The notes beneath the pieces are model-generated. The model was not told the origin of the DNA, did not search any database, and was given only the letters and a program-made list of their open reading frames with translations. A program made the translations under genes and the position numbers. From Nonomuraea candida (GTDB lineage Bacteria > Actinomycetota > Actinomycetes > Streptosporangiales > Streptosporangiaceae), in assembly GCF_000725485.1 (NCBI RefSeq), contig NZ_JOAG01000017.1, forward strand, positions 62,001 through 126,000: a stretch of 64,000 nt of DNA, given 5' to 3'. Positions 1 through 9,000 of the stretch are shown piece by piece (position 1 is the first letter of the stretch; every line of letters starts with the position of its first letter).

Positions 1-193
1 ACGGGGGCAGGCAGTCGTGCAGGGCGCGGGCGCCGTGCGGGTCGATGTGCACGCGGTAGCCCTGGAGCCGGTCGGCGGGCGTGCGGTCCCGCTCGTAGAC
101 GGTCACGGGCACGCCGGCCTTGTGCAGCCCCTGGGCGAGGCAGAGCCCGCCGATGCCGCCGCCGACGATGGCGATCTGTCGCGTCTTCGTCAT
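1..193 (-). CDS. FAD-dependent monooxygenase, N-terminal part (cut by window edge)
   Basis: Reading leftward from an ATG at 193, the first 64 residues contain the dinucleotide-binding motif GGGIGGLCLAQGL (residues about 11-23), then VTVYERD, whose acidic end of the second beta strand binds the FAD ribose. This is the classic start of a PHBH/UbiH-type flavin hydroxylase or FAD-dependent oxidoreductase. The rest lies outside the window, so the substrate cannot be judged. It is divergent from a TetR gene at 283 across a 90 bp gap holding three repeated operator-like sites. The TetR protein very likely controls it, which fits an oxidoreductase that modifies or detoxifies a small aromatic compound or antibiotic. 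Confidence 0.85.
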   Translation of the reverse strand, partial: MTKTRQIAIVGGGIGGLCLAQGLHKAGVPVTVYERDRTPADRLQGYRVHIDPHGARALHDCLPP

Positions 194-203
194 GCCGTTC
201 ACT

Positions 204-270
204 ATCAACCATTCGGATGAAACTGTCAATCAACCGTATGGATGATAGATATAACCAACCGGTTGGGTGA
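204..270. promoter_or_regulatory. Three operator repeats at exact 25 bp spacing (TetR target)
   Basis: Three copies of a 17 bp imperfect inverted repeat start at 204, 229 and 254. They read ATCAACC-ATTC-GGATGA-like, then the same with GTAT in the centre, then ACCAACC-GGTT-GGGTGA, which holds the perfect palindrome CAACCGGTTG at 256-265. Start-to-start distance is 25 bp both times. They fill the gap between the divergent monooxygenase and TetR genes and reach to 13 bp before the TetR start. Sites are seen directly; binding by the adjacent TetR protein is inferred from position and symmetry. Confidence 0.7.
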
Positions 271-282
271 TAGGGTCCCTCT

Positions 283-882
283 GTGAGACGAGAGCCGGAA
301 GAGAAGCAGCGCGACTCCGAGCGCACGAAGGCGCGCATCCTGGGGGCGGCGCTGGAGGAGTTCGCGGCCAAGGGGTTCGCGGGGGCCAGGGTCAGTGAGA
401 TCGCCGCCAGGGCCGGAGTCAACAAGCAGCTCATCTCTTACTACTTCGGCGGCAAAGAGGGCCTCTACCAGGCCCTGACCGCGCGCTGGCAGGCCGAGGA
501 GAGCGTCTTCGCCGACCGGGCGGTCCCCCTGGGGGAGCTGGTCGCCGACTATGTGCGGGCCAATGTCGCGCACCGCGACTACGGCCGGCTGATGCTGTGG
601 CGGAGCCTGACCGAGACGGAGCCGCCCGACCCGGCGTTCGTGGCAGACGTGCGGCGCGACGTGGAGCACCTGCGCCGGCGGCAGGCGGACGGCGAGCTGC
701 CGGCCGACCTCGACCCCGCCGCGACGCTGGTGGCGCTGTTCGCGGTCGCGGCGGCCGGCATCTCCTTCCCGCAGCTCATCCGGGCCGTGATGGACCGCGA
801 CCCGGACTCACCGGAGTTCGCCGAGCACTACGCCCGCGAGATCGCCAAACTGGTGGGCCACCTGCGCGCCCCCGCCTCCTGA
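283..882 (+). CDS. TetR/AcrR family transcriptional regulator
   Basis: A 199-residue protein with a GTG start. Residues about 14-60 form the TetR helix-turn-helix: an ILGAALEEFAAKGF helix, then ISEIAARAGVNKQLISYYF-type recognition segment (here written VSEIAARAGVNKQ then LISYYFGGKEGLY). The C-terminal two-thirds is the variable ligand-binding and dimer domain. A ligand would release it from DNA. It is divergent from the FAD monooxygenase at 193-1, with three 25 bp-spaced operator repeats between them, so it likely represses both itself and that enzyme. The ligand is unknown. Confidence 0.92.
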   Translation: MRREPEEKQRDSERTKARILGAALEEFAAKGFAGARVSEIAARAGVNKQLISYYFGGKEGLYQALTARWQAEESVFADRAVPLGELVADYVRANVAHRDYGRLMLWRSLTETEPPDPAFVADVRRDVEHLRRRQADGELPADLDPAATLVALFAVAAAGISFPQLIRAVMDRDPDSPEFAEHYAREIAKLVGHLRAPAS

Positions 883-993
883 GGCCCGGCTCCCAGCGGC
901 CGGCCTCGGCGTAGGGGTGCGCGGTGCGCAGGGTGCCGGAGGTCTCGTCCGTGCGCGGACCCCGCGGACGGGCGCGGACGAGCCGAGGAGGCC

Positions 994-1254
994 CTACTGG
1001 GCCGAGAGCCGGTCGAACAGGTCCAGTGCCGCCTGCCTGACCTCTTCCGGCGTGACCCCGTCGAGCGTCTGTCTGGCGTCGGCGATGTCGCGGGTGGTGG
1101 CCAGCGTGATGGCCACGGACGAGGCGGCGGCACGGTCGATCGATCCCGTCGGGGCGGCGTCGGCCAGTTGCTGGGCGCTCGCGGCGAGGTCGAGGTTGTC
1201 TCTCAACGGATCTCCTCGGGTGAAGACGGTTCGGCCCATTGCATCACTTGGCAT
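994..1254 (-). CDS. Small protein of unknown function, last gene of a three-gene operon
   Basis: An 86-residue, mostly helical, acidic protein that I do not recognise. A segment VTPEEVRQAALDLF near the C terminus looks like an ordinary amphipathic helix. The first ATG overlaps the end of the upstream SnoaL-like gene by 11 bp; a second in-frame ATG five codons later would leave no overlap. It has no signal peptide, no membrane segment and no cysteines. The tight spacing with the two upstream genes supports real translation from one mRNA. Function unknown. Confidence 0.6.
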   Translation of the reverse strand: MPSDAMGRTVFTRGDPLRDNLDLAASAQQLADAAPTGSIDRAAASSVAITLATTRDIADARQTLDGVTPEEVRQAALDLFDRLSAQ

Positions 1255-1594
1255 CGTGCCGCATCCACCATTCGGTGAATTCCCGGCATCGCCCGTCGGG
1301 CTCGAACCGTATCACCCAGAGGTTGCTGTAGGTTTTGTCGTGGTATGTGGTGACTCCTTGGATGACGCTGACGTCCTCCGTCACACACACCGGATGCCAT
1401 TCGAAGGTGGCCTCACCAGGCTTGTCCTGCCGGCCCAGCCACTGCGCGACGATCTCGTCCCGGCCCTGCCACGGCGGGCTGTACGGCTCGGTGTAGTAGA
1501 CCGCGTTCTCCGTGAACAGGGCGGCGATGTCGTCGGGATCGTTGGAGTTCCAGGCGCGGACGTATCCCTCGATCCACGGTTGTGGCTGGACCAT
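1244..1594 (-). CDS. SnoaL-like / NTF2-fold protein
   Basis: A 116-residue protein with the NTF2-like pattern: an opening helix (PWIEGYVRAWNSNDPDDIAALF), then TENAVYYTEPY, a GRDEIVAQW segment and paired strands ending REFTEWWMRH. This fold forms a cone-shaped pocket used by polyketide cyclases, small isomerases and many proteins of unknown substrate. No catalytic residue can be named with confidence. It lies 6 bp after the DUF3140 gene and overlaps the next gene, so the three are probably co-transcribed. It is presumably cytoplasmic, having no signal peptide. Confidence 0.82.
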   Translation of the reverse strand: MVQPQPWIEGYVRAWNSNDPDDIAALFTENAVYYTEPYSPPWQGRDEIVAQWLGRQDKPGEATFEWHPVCVTEDVSVIQGVTTYHDKTYSNLWVIRFEPDGRCREFTEWWMRHDAK

Positions 1595-1600
1595 CGGGGC

Positions 1601-1918
1601 CTACCCTCGCAGTGGGTCGTGGCCCACGGACATCAGCTCGCGCCGCGACTCGTCGTCGGTCCGGTCGCCCATGGTCTCGACGAGCTCCACGACCTGCCGC
1701 ATCACCTCGACGTCGGCCTTGGTGAGGTCGCCCTTCCGCTTGCTCAGGACGTGCAGCACGCCCCGCCCCAGCTCGTCGATGCCCAGGTCGGGGTCGGGCG
1801 GGAAGCCCTCTTCCGAGGAGGCCTCGGCGAGCAGGTAGGCCCGCAGCTCCTCGGAGTTCATGTTCACCAGCCGGTGGAACTCGTCCCACAACATGTCGGT
1901 GTCAAAGCCCTCAGTCAT
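1601..1918 (-). CDS. DUF3140 family protein
   Basis: A 105-residue protein with the family signature LWDEFHRLVNMNSEELRAYLL near the N terminus, followed by a helix-rich region with VLSKRKGDLTKADVEVMRQVVE. This matches DUF3140, small actinobacterial proteins of unknown function that often sit beside stress or DNA-binding genes. It is first in an operon with the SnoaL-like protein and the 86-residue protein. The C-terminal 25 residues are rich in D and R and probably disordered. Family match is confident, function unknown. Confidence 0.82.
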   Translation of the reverse strand: MTEGFDTDMLWDEFHRLVNMNSEELRAYLLAEASSEEGFPPDPDLGIDELGRGVLHVLSKRKGDLTKADVEVMRQVVELVETMGDRTDDESRRELMSVGHDPLRG

Positions 1919-2280
1919 ATCGCCCGCCTACCCGTCAGGCCCCACGTTACGCACCTGTCAGGACGAAGTGCGTCAGCCCACGCCGTCGCCGCCCGCCGGG
2001 TGGCTCCTGGGGCTGCCGTTGCCGGAGTGGCCGCCGTCAACGGTCCAGATCACGATTCGCCGTATTTCATATCTCGATCCGGTACGCGGGTATTCAAGCC
2101 ACCCCTTCTGCCCTCGGTACAGATGAAGCCGCCCCAGCGCGGGGACGCGAAGGCGGCTTCCCTGGAGAAATGCCGCGAGGCGGGGGACGGCACGTGTCAG
2201 GGGCCGGGGCTGACGGTCTGCCAGCCGTGGTCCCAGCCCGTGACACGTGCCGGACGGGCCAGGACCGCGCGCCCGCCCGG
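1919..2280. other. Gene-free stretch with two hairpins
   Basis: No convincing gene lies between the DUF3140 start and the repeats after the LacI gene. A perfect 9 bp stem GAAGCCGCC/GGCGGCTTC (2125-2133 with 2152-2160) could end transcription. A longer inverted repeat pairs GGCACGTGTCAGGG (2189-2202) with its near complement at 2237-2251; the loop itself holds a small GC-rich hairpin. Neither has a U-tract, which is normal for actinomycete terminators. The A/T-richer part near 2040-2090 may hold the promoter of the DUF3140 operon. Confidence 0.45.
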
Positions 2281-2357
2281 TGGGGGAGAGGTGGGCGACG
2301 CCTGCACCGACCGCCCTGCCCCGTGGGGGAGAGGCGGGCGACGCCCGCACCGGCCGC
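2281..2357. repeat. Tandem 43 bp repeat, two copies, directly after the lacI stop
   Basis: TGGGGGAGAG starts at 2281 and again at 2324. The two 34 bp cores (2281-2314 and 2324-2357) differ at only a few bases. They begin 3 bp beyond the stop of the LacI gene when read on its strand. One of several gene ends in this window with local tandem duplications. Confidence 0.75.
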
Positions 2358-2359
2358 TC

Positions 2360-3376
2360 CTACGGTCTGGGGTGGGCGGGGCCGGTGCTGCCGCGCGGGG
2401 TCAGGACGGCCGCCCGGTCCTCGTAGGGCGGCACGCTCTCGCCCGCGATCAGCGCCAGCAGCCGCTGCGCCGCGTTGGCGCCGTACGCGGGGATGTCGCG
2501 GGTCAGCGCGGTCAGCGGCGGGCGGACGACCTGGGCCAGCGGCGAGTCGTCCCACGCCACGATGGACAGGTCGCGCGGCACCTCCACCCGCATCTCCTGG
2601 GCCACCGAGAACCCGGCCACGGCCATGATGTCGTTGTCGTAGACGATCGCCGTGGGCCGGTCGGGCGAGCTGAGCAGCCGCCTGGTGGCCCTGGCGCCCT
2701 CCTCGCCGGTGTAGTCGGTGTGCACGATCACGTGCTCGGCCACCCCGTCGCACGCCTGGACGAACGCCTGGTCACGCACGGCCGTGTGGACCAGCTCGGG
2801 CAGCCCGGCCACCCGCGCGATGCGGCGGTGGCCCAGCGCCACCAGGTAGCCGACGGTCTCGCGCACGGCCTCGCCGTCGTCGGACCAGATGGCCGACAAC
2901 GACCCCGACTCGGAGGGGTGGCCGATGACGACGACCGGCATGCCCAGCCGCTCCAGCTCGGTCACCCGGGAGTCGTCGTAGTGCAGGTCGACGAGGAAGA
3001 CGCCGTCGATCCGGCTCTCGCCCCACCAGTGCCGGTAGACCTCGCTCTCCTGCTCGTGGCTGGAGACGACCTGGAGCAGCAGCGCGTAGGAGCGGTCGGC
3101 GAGCACGCCCTCGATGCCGCTGATCAGCTCCATGAAGAAGGGCTCGACGCCCAGGATGCGGGCCGGCCGGCACAGGGCCAGGCCCACGCAGTTGGCGCGG
3201 GCGCCGTTGAGGGCGCGCGCCGCGCTGTTGGGCCGCCAGCCGATCTCGTCGGCGATGGCGATGATCTTGGCCCGCGTCGCCTCCGACACCCCCGGCTGCC
3301 CGTTGAGCGCATAGGAGACCGCCACCTTGGACACTCCCGCCCTGGTGGCGATGTCGGCGATCGTCGGTCGCTTCAC
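2360..3376 (-). CDS. LacI family transcriptional regulator
   Basis: A 338-residue regulator with a GTG start after a GAGAGGGAG ribosome site. Residues 1-50 hold the LacI headpiece: TIADIATRAGVSKVAVSYALNG, then the hinge helix RPNSAARALNG. The remainder is a periplasmic-binding-protein-like sugar sensor with the usual LVDLHYDD, VVVIGHPSE and DNDIMAVAGF segments. Such proteins bind operators as dimers and respond to a sugar. No sugar gene is adjacent. A TTAACCGCTTAA site lies 80 bp upstream and related TTAACCGGTT sites flank the mannanase at 17 kb, so it may act at a distance. That link is inference. Confidence 0.93.
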   Translation of the reverse strand: MKRPTIADIATRAGVSKVAVSYALNGQPGVSEATRAKIIAIADEIGWRPNSAARALNGARANCVGLALCRPARILGVEPFFMELISGIEGVLADRSYALLLQVVSSHEQESEVYRHWWGESRIDGVFLVDLHYDDSRVTELERLGMPVVVIGHPSESGSLSAIWSDDGEAVRETVGYLVALGHRRIARVAGLPELVHTAVRDQAFVQACDGVAEHVIVHTDYTGEEGARATRRLLSSPDRPTAIVYDNDIMAVAGFSVAQEMRVEVPRDLSIVAWDDSPLAQVVRPPLTALTRDIPAYGANAAQRLLALIAGESVPPYEDRAAVLTPRGSTGPAHPRP

Positions 3377-3457
3377 GGACTCCCTCTCTGAACCGGATAA
3401 CCCCTCCTACTGTAGGTCACCGGCCTCCTCTGGCATGGTGCCCATCCGGGCCAGGCG

Positions 3458-3469
3458 TTAACCGCTTAA
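3458..3469. promoter_or_regulatory. TTAA-CCGC-TTAA operator-like palindrome upstream of lacI
   Basis: TTAACCGCTTAA is one base short of a perfect palindrome. It sits 80 bp upstream of the LacI start, over the stop codon of the TusA-like gene. The same core, TTAACCGGTT, recurs near and inside the mannanase gene at 17.4-17.7 kb. LacI-family operators commonly have a central CG flanked by TTAA arms. Binding is inferred. Confidence 0.4.
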
Positions 3470-3735
3470 GCCGCGTGCCAGGGCTTCGACTCCTGCGTCT
3501 CGACGGCCGACTCGGCCACCCGCAGCGCGTACGTGGCCCGCTCCGCCCCCTCCACCGGCCCCAGGTAGGTGTGGCCGGTCATGTGGCACCACGCCGGCAG
3601 GTCCACCGGGGCGGCGGGGTCGGAGGCGATCAGGTGGATCACGGCGCCGGGCCCGGCCGCGCGCACGTGGGCCCGCAGCTCGATGAGCAACTGCACGCAC
3701 AGCTTGTCGCCGCCGTCGACTACGAGATCAGGCAT
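3466..3735 (-). CDS. TusA-family (SirA-like) protein
   Basis: An 89-residue protein with the compact beta-alpha-beta-alpha TusA fold. It contains the family's C-terminal signature DLPAWCHMTGHTYLG at about residues 46-60, typical of actinobacterial sulfurtransferase TusA-like proteins. The classical N-terminal CPxP cysteine motif is absent; the corresponding place reads KLCVQLLIELRAHV, and the other cysteine is in PAWCHM. Classical TusA relays persulfide sulfur to tRNA thiolation. Here that activity is uncertain because the motif differs. It stands alone, between a LacI gene and the histidine kinase. Confidence 0.78.
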   Translation of the reverse strand: MPDLVVDGGDKLCVQLLIELRAHVRAAGPGAVIHLIASDPAAPVDLPAWCHMTGHTYLGPVEGAERATYALRVAESAVETQESKPWHAA

Positions 3736-3810
3736 GGGTATAGGAAACCATCACTCCCGCCCCGGCCGTGCCGGGGGTGGCGCTCGCAGCCGAGGATCAC
3801 CCCGCCAGGG

Positions 3811-3960
3811 GCAGGCTCATGCCGGACTCGGCCGCCGGCAGCGGGGGGACCGTCCCGTCAGGGGTGCAGGCTCATGCCGGACTCGGCCGCCGGCAGCGGG
3901 AGGATCGCTCCGTCAGGAGTGCAGGCTCATGCCCGAGTCGGCCGCCTGCAGCGGGAGCAC
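3811..3960. repeat. 55 bp tandem repeat covering the end of the histidine kinase gene
   Basis: GCAGGCTCATGCC starts at 3811, 3866 and 3921, an exact 55 bp period. The copy at 3921 is the true end of the histidine kinase (last 13 codons); the stop codon TGA (complement of 3913-3915) begins the unit. The two downstream copies keep the duplicated codons and a TGA-like base string, but 55 is not a multiple of three, so each copy lies in a different frame. A weaker fourth fragment lies at about 3793-3810. Confidence 0.88.
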
Positions 3961-5994
3961 GACCTCCACGCGGGTGCCCGCCCCCGGCTCGCCGGTGACC
4001 ACGCACAGGCCGCCCAGCTCGGCCGCCCGCTCGCGCATCGAGCCCAGCCCCACCCCGGCGCGGCGCGACGCGGGCAGTCCCTTGCCGTCGTCCTCGACCA
4101 GCACGCGCAGCACCGCCCGCTCCCGCCGCAGGGCGATCCTGGCCCGCGTCGCCTCGGCGTGCCGGCGGATGTTGGTGAGCGCCTCCTGCACGATGCGGTA
4201 GACCGCCACCTCGACGGCGGCGGGCAGCTCCTCCAGGTCGCCCTCCGACTCCACCGCGACGTCGATGTCCGGCGACGACCGCCCGGCCAGGTCGTGCACC
4301 GCGCGGGCCAGGCCGAGGTCGTCGAGGGCGGGCGGGCGCAGGCCGTACACGAGCTCGCGGATGTCGCCGGTGACGGCGCTCATGCCGGCGTGCAGCTCCC
4401 GCAGCAGCTCGTCGGCGGCCTCGGGGGAGTTCTTCAGGCTCAGGCGGGCCATGTTGATGGTCATCGCCATGGCGGAGAGGGTCTGGCCGAGCCCGTCGTG
4501 CAGGTCGCGGCGCAGGCGGCGGCGCTCCTCCTCCCGGGCCGTCAGGATGCGCTCGCGCGACCGCTGCAGGTCCGCCGCCATGCGCACGGCGTGCGCCACG
4601 TCCGCCGCGTACGGCGTGAGCGTGGCCAGCACGCGCTCGTTGTGCGCGGCGGGGAAGCGGCGCGGCCCCGGCGGGCCGACGAGCAGGCGACCGACCCACG
4701 TGCCGTGCCAGACCAGCGGCACCTCCCGCGGGTCCGGTCCGACGCGGCCGCTCTCGACGTAGCGGGGCTCGCCGTCGGCCACCTCGACGGCCACGCCCTC
4801 GACCGCCAGGCCGTCGCGCAGCACGCTCACCACGGAGTTCAGCGCCTTGGCCGGGTCGCCGCGGCGCACGGCCTGGGTCAGGCGCTCGGCCAGCACGGAG
4901 GGGTCGCCGACCGCGCCGTACAGCAGCCGGTCCACCGCGCGTTGCAGCGCGCGCCGCAGCGGCTGGAAGAACGCTCCCGCGAACAGCGCGGCGGCGATCC
5001 CGGCCACCTGGTCGTAGCCGGAGACCAGCAGGCCCGACAGCGTGCCCGCGCCGAAGTAGACGGCGCTGACCACGGCCACCACGCCGGCCGCGACGAAGGC
5101 CCGGCTGATCACGGTGTCGATGCCGTAGAGCCGGTAGCGCATCACCGAGAACGCCACCGCGAACGGGATGACCGCCGCCCACACGACGGCCGCCCACATG
5201 AGCCCGGGCCAGATCGAGCTGCCGATCAGGAACACGATGTAGCCGGAGAACGCGAACAGCGGCCAGCCGATCTGCCGCCGCCCGATCGGGTCGGCCCGCC
5301 GCATCCGCATCCCCATCGACAGCGCGGAGAGCGCCATCGCGCCGTAGATGCCGGTCCAGCTCACGACGCCGATCGTGTCCAGGTACGGGGCCAGCGCCGG
5401 GATCTGCAGCGGGCTCGGGATGACCCACGGGTACGGGTACCCCTCGGCGGGCGGGGGCATCTTGAACAGGTTGCGCGCGGTCGCGGCCCCGAGGGACGCG
5501 CAGCCCAGCCACAGCACGGGCCGCCAGCGCCGGGAGGGCAGGCGGCCGTCGGGCGAGTACAACGGCAGCAGCATCGTCAGCGTCAGCCCGCACACCGCCC
5601 ACCCGAGCTGCAGCGGGACCCGCGACCAGCCGGCCAGGGCCAGCTCCTGGTCGGCCGCGAAGCGGAACATGAACGCGTGGGCCAGGTCGCTGACGGCCGC
5701 CCCCAGCCCGCCGAGGCTCATGAGCCAGGCCATGTTCAGGCGGGGCCGGTGGTAGACGAGGAAGGCGCCCACCGCGGGGAAGGTGTAGATGACGGCCGAC
5801 TGCGGGGTGACGGTCACGGAGGGCGTCCACTCGGCGGGCAGCCCGGCCCAGACGAGGATCGCGGACAGGCCCAGGATCGGCGCGGCGACCGCGATGGCGG
5901 CGGCGACGGCGAACGCGCCGCCCACCCGCCCGCGCCGGAGCGGCCCGGCGGCGGGCGCCGCATCGGGCGCGAGCCGGTCGGAGAGTTCGGCCAT
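3913..5994 (-). CDS. Membrane sensor histidine kinase, NarL/LiaS class (orphan)
   Basis: A 693-residue protein. The chosen ATG follows a GGGGGAGG ribosome site; an in-frame start 22 codons upstream would fall in the terminator hairpin. Residues about 20-320 hold roughly eight to ten membrane helices. A GAF-like linker follows, then the HisKA_3 dimerisation box RRDLHDGLGQTLS (phospho-acceptor His near 498) and an HATPase_c domain with NIRRHA and DDGKGLPASR. This class pairs with LuxR/NarL response regulators, but none is adjacent, so it is an orphan kinase. It would act at the cytoplasmic membrane. Its last 13 codons are part of a 55 bp tandem repeat. Confidence 0.92.
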   Translation of the reverse strand: MAELSDRLAPDAAPAAGPLRRGRVGGAFAVAAAIAVAAPILGLSAILVWAGLPAEWTPSVTVTPQSAVIYTFPAVGAFLVYHRPRLNMAWLMSLGGLGAAVSDLAHAFMFRFAADQELALAGWSRVPLQLGWAVCGLTLTMLLPLYSPDGRLPSRRWRPVLWLGCASLGAATARNLFKMPPPAEGYPYPWVIPSPLQIPALAPYLDTIGVVSWTGIYGAMALSALSMGMRMRRADPIGRRQIGWPLFAFSGYIVFLIGSSIWPGLMWAAVVWAAVIPFAVAFSVMRYRLYGIDTVISRAFVAAGVVAVVSAVYFGAGTLSGLLVSGYDQVAGIAAALFAGAFFQPLRRALQRAVDRLLYGAVGDPSVLAERLTQAVRRGDPAKALNSVVSVLRDGLAVEGVAVEVADGEPRYVESGRVGPDPREVPLVWHGTWVGRLLVGPPGPRRFPAAHNERVLATLTPYAADVAHAVRMAADLQRSRERILTAREEERRRLRRDLHDGLGQTLSAMAMTINMARLSLKNSPEAADELLRELHAGMSAVTGDIRELVYGLRPPALDDLGLARAVHDLAGRSSPDIDVAVESEGDLEELPAAVEVAVYRIVQEALTNIRRHAEATRARIALRRERAVLRVLVEDDGKGLPASRRAGVGLGSMRERAAELGGLCVVTGEPGAGTRVEVVLPLQAADSGMSLHS

Positions 5995-6022
5995 CGTGCT
6001 CTGTCCGCCTCCCCCGCACACG

Positions 6023-6061
6023 ATTGTCCTGGCCCCGCGAAATGGGCGGGGCCAGGACAAT
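6023..6061 (-). terminator. 16 bp perfect hairpin terminator after the sugar operon
   Basis: ATTGTCCTGGCCCCGC (6023-6038) pairs perfectly with its complement at 6046-6061 around a 7-base loop. It lies 8 bp past the end of the large secreted protein gene and just before the histidine kinase start, so it isolates the two transcription units. No U-tract follows. Confidence 0.85.
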
Positions 6062-6068
6062 ATAGGGG

Positions 6069-9000
6069 TTACTCGACCGTCACGGTGGTGCGCGCGGTCA
6101 CAGTCGTGCCGCTCACTTGCCCGGACACGGTGAACGTGCCGGGCCGGGCGTACCGGTCGGGGTCGAGGGCCTCCCAGGTGACGGCCACCGAGCTGTCCTT
6201 CGACCCGTCGTTGTAGGTGGCCACGACGGTGGCGGGCAGCGACGGCGCCACCCCGGCCCGGGTCCTGACGGCCTCCTCGGCGATCGAGGTGATCGTCACG
6301 GCCGGCGTGGCGCGGACGTAGACGGTGGCGCGGGCCATCTCGGGCACCCCCTCGGCCAGGCCGGTCACGGTGAAGCTGGTGCCGCCGGTGCGCACCTGCT
6401 CGGGCGTCACCTGCTGCCAGGTGACGGCGGCGCTGCCGCGGGAGCCGTCGGCGTAGAGGGTCTCGACGGTGGCGGGGAGCCTGGGCAGCTCCCCCGCCAG
6501 GGTGGGCACGTGGGCGGGGCGCGCCGCGTCCGGCGGCACCTCGTACACCTTGGTCTCCAGCAGCCCGACCGACGCGCCGCCCGATTCGAGCTGGACGCGC
6601 AGGCGGGTGGTCGTGACCGGGTCGAAGGAGACCGCGTTGTAGGCGTCGGCGGCCGTGGGGTAGCTCGTCACGCCGGTGACGTCCTCGTAGGAGTCACCGT
6701 CCCAGCGCTGGATCTTCCACGAGGCGGGCAGGCGGACGCCGCCGCCGTCGTCGAAGAAGTACACCTCGGCCTTGTTCACCCGCACCGGCTCGGGCCAGTC
6801 GAGCTGCACCCACTGGGCGCCCTGCTGCGGCCAGGTGCCCCAGCGCGGGTTGGCGCCGTCGTTGGAGCGCGGCGGGTCGATGCCGTCGTTGATCGCGGTG
6901 ACCCGCTCCCAGGGCGAGGTGTAGGAGGCCGTCGGGGTGGCCTTCGGGGCCACGTTCACCTGGGCGCTCGGCGCGGTGGCGGCGACGGTGACGGTCGCGG
7001 AGGAGCTCTTCTCGCCGTCGGTGGCGGTGAGCCGCAGCTCGTACGTCCCCGGCTCGGAGAAGGCGGCCACCGTCGTCGTGCCGGTCGGCTCGGTGAAGAA
7101 CGCCTCACCGGGGCCGCTCACCTTGGCCCACTGCGTGGTCAGCTCGCCCCCGGGCAGCGCGTCGTCCTTGACCACGGCCTCGATCCTGGCCTGCCCGGGC
7201 CGGCCGAACGCGGGATCGGTCACCAGCAGCACGTCCGGCCTCCTGTTGGCGACCGGGCCGGCGGGCCCGCCGGCCCGGTGGACCCGGATCTCCTTCAGGC
7301 CGGTGGCGAAGCCGGGCCGGTGGGTGACCAGCACCCGCAGCCTCTGCGCGGTCAGGGCGGGGAAGCGCACCTCGTTGAGGTTGGCGCGCGGGTAGAGCGG
7401 CTTCTTGTGCTGGCGCGGCACGTCCTTCCAGACCTCGCCGTCGAGGTACTGCACCGAGTAGAGGGCGGGCTCGGCGTAGCTCTTGCGGTCGGCGAAGAAG
7501 TACAGCTCGACCCGGTCCACCTTCCGCGCCGCGCCGAGGTCCACCTCCAGCCAGTCCCGCGCCTGGCCGGAGCCCTTGGCGCCCCAGTGCGGCTCGTTGA
7601 TGGTGAACCCGTCCACGGCCCCCGCCGGGTCGCCGTGGGAGGCGGTGGCGGTCGCGACCAGGTTCTCGCGCGGGGCGCGCAGGTCGACGCCGGCCTTGCG
7701 GAACAGGTCCGCGACGCGGTCGCCGGTCAGCTCGACCTCGGTGGGCGGCCGGAGCGAGGGGGCCCTGCCCGCGTGCACGACCGTGCCGCCCTCGACCCGG
7801 CCCGTCCGGGGGTCCCAGACGGCGTGGTCGAGGCCGGACAGGGTGACCTCGCGCCGGCCGTCGACGATGATCGAGTAGCCCTCGGGCACCCCGGCGTAGT
7901 GCTTGGCGCCGTCGCCCGGCTTGTCCCAGACGATGGTCAGGTCGTCGCCCCGGTAGTTGACGCCGTTGACGGTGAAGTGGTCCCAGCCGATGTCCACCGG
8001 CCACAGCTCGACCTTGCCGTCCGAGCGCGGGCGCAGGCCCATGACGTCCTCGATGACGGTCCAGTTGCTGCTGCCCAGGATCGTGTGGTGGATCCAGGAG
8101 CGGTAGCCGATGCTCTTGGTCGCCGGGTCCCAGGCGGCCCAGTACTCGTTGGCGTCGGGGTAGCGGGTGTCGCCGCCGATGAACTGGGACCAGGCGTTCC
8201 AGTACAGAAGCTGCTTGTACTGCGCGGCGGTGATGTACGGGGTGGGGTAGTGGCGCAGCGCCTTGGAGAACAGCGCGAAGTTCCGGGTGGAGTTGATCTG
8301 GGAGAAGTTGTTGGTGCCCGGGTGGCCCGCGGCGGCGGCCTCCGCCTTGTCCTTCTGGTTGGCGGTGTACGCCGGAAAGATCGGATATTCCGCAGGATCA
8401 GCCCACAAGCGGAGCGCCTCCCGATATTTCGGGTCATCGGGCGGCACCAGGCCGGTGGCGTACGGGATGTAGTTGTTGGACTCCTTCCACGGGATCAGGT
8501 TGCCCGTCCGCAGGTCGCGGTGCTTGAACAGCTTGTCCTCCGCGTCCCACAGCAGGCCCAGCACGCCGTCGCGCACCTTGGCCGCCACGCCGCGCAGCTC
8601 GGCGGCCTTGGCCGCGTCGCCGGCCAGCTCGTACGCCTGCGCCGCCGCCATCGCGTTGGCGTAGACGTAGGCGCCCTCCAGCCGCTCGTTGGCCCGGTCG
8701 TAGTAGTGGAACGACACCGCGTCCGCGTCGTTGCCGGTCATGGCCTCCCAGTCGTACTCGATGACCCCGTTGCCGTTGGAGTCGTACGCGGCGAGCTGGC
8801 CGTAGACGTCCCTCTCGGCGTAGCGGGCCAGGTTGCGCAGGATCGACGGCTGCCCGCCGTGGATCTGGTAGCTCTCCAGCGCCGCCGCCGAGATGTACTG
8901 CGTGTAGCTGTTCGACCAGTTCTCCGGGTCGCCCGGGTTGTCGGTGTACGTGGAGTTGCGCGACACCTCGCCCGCCGACACCCACGGCCCGTAGGAGTAG

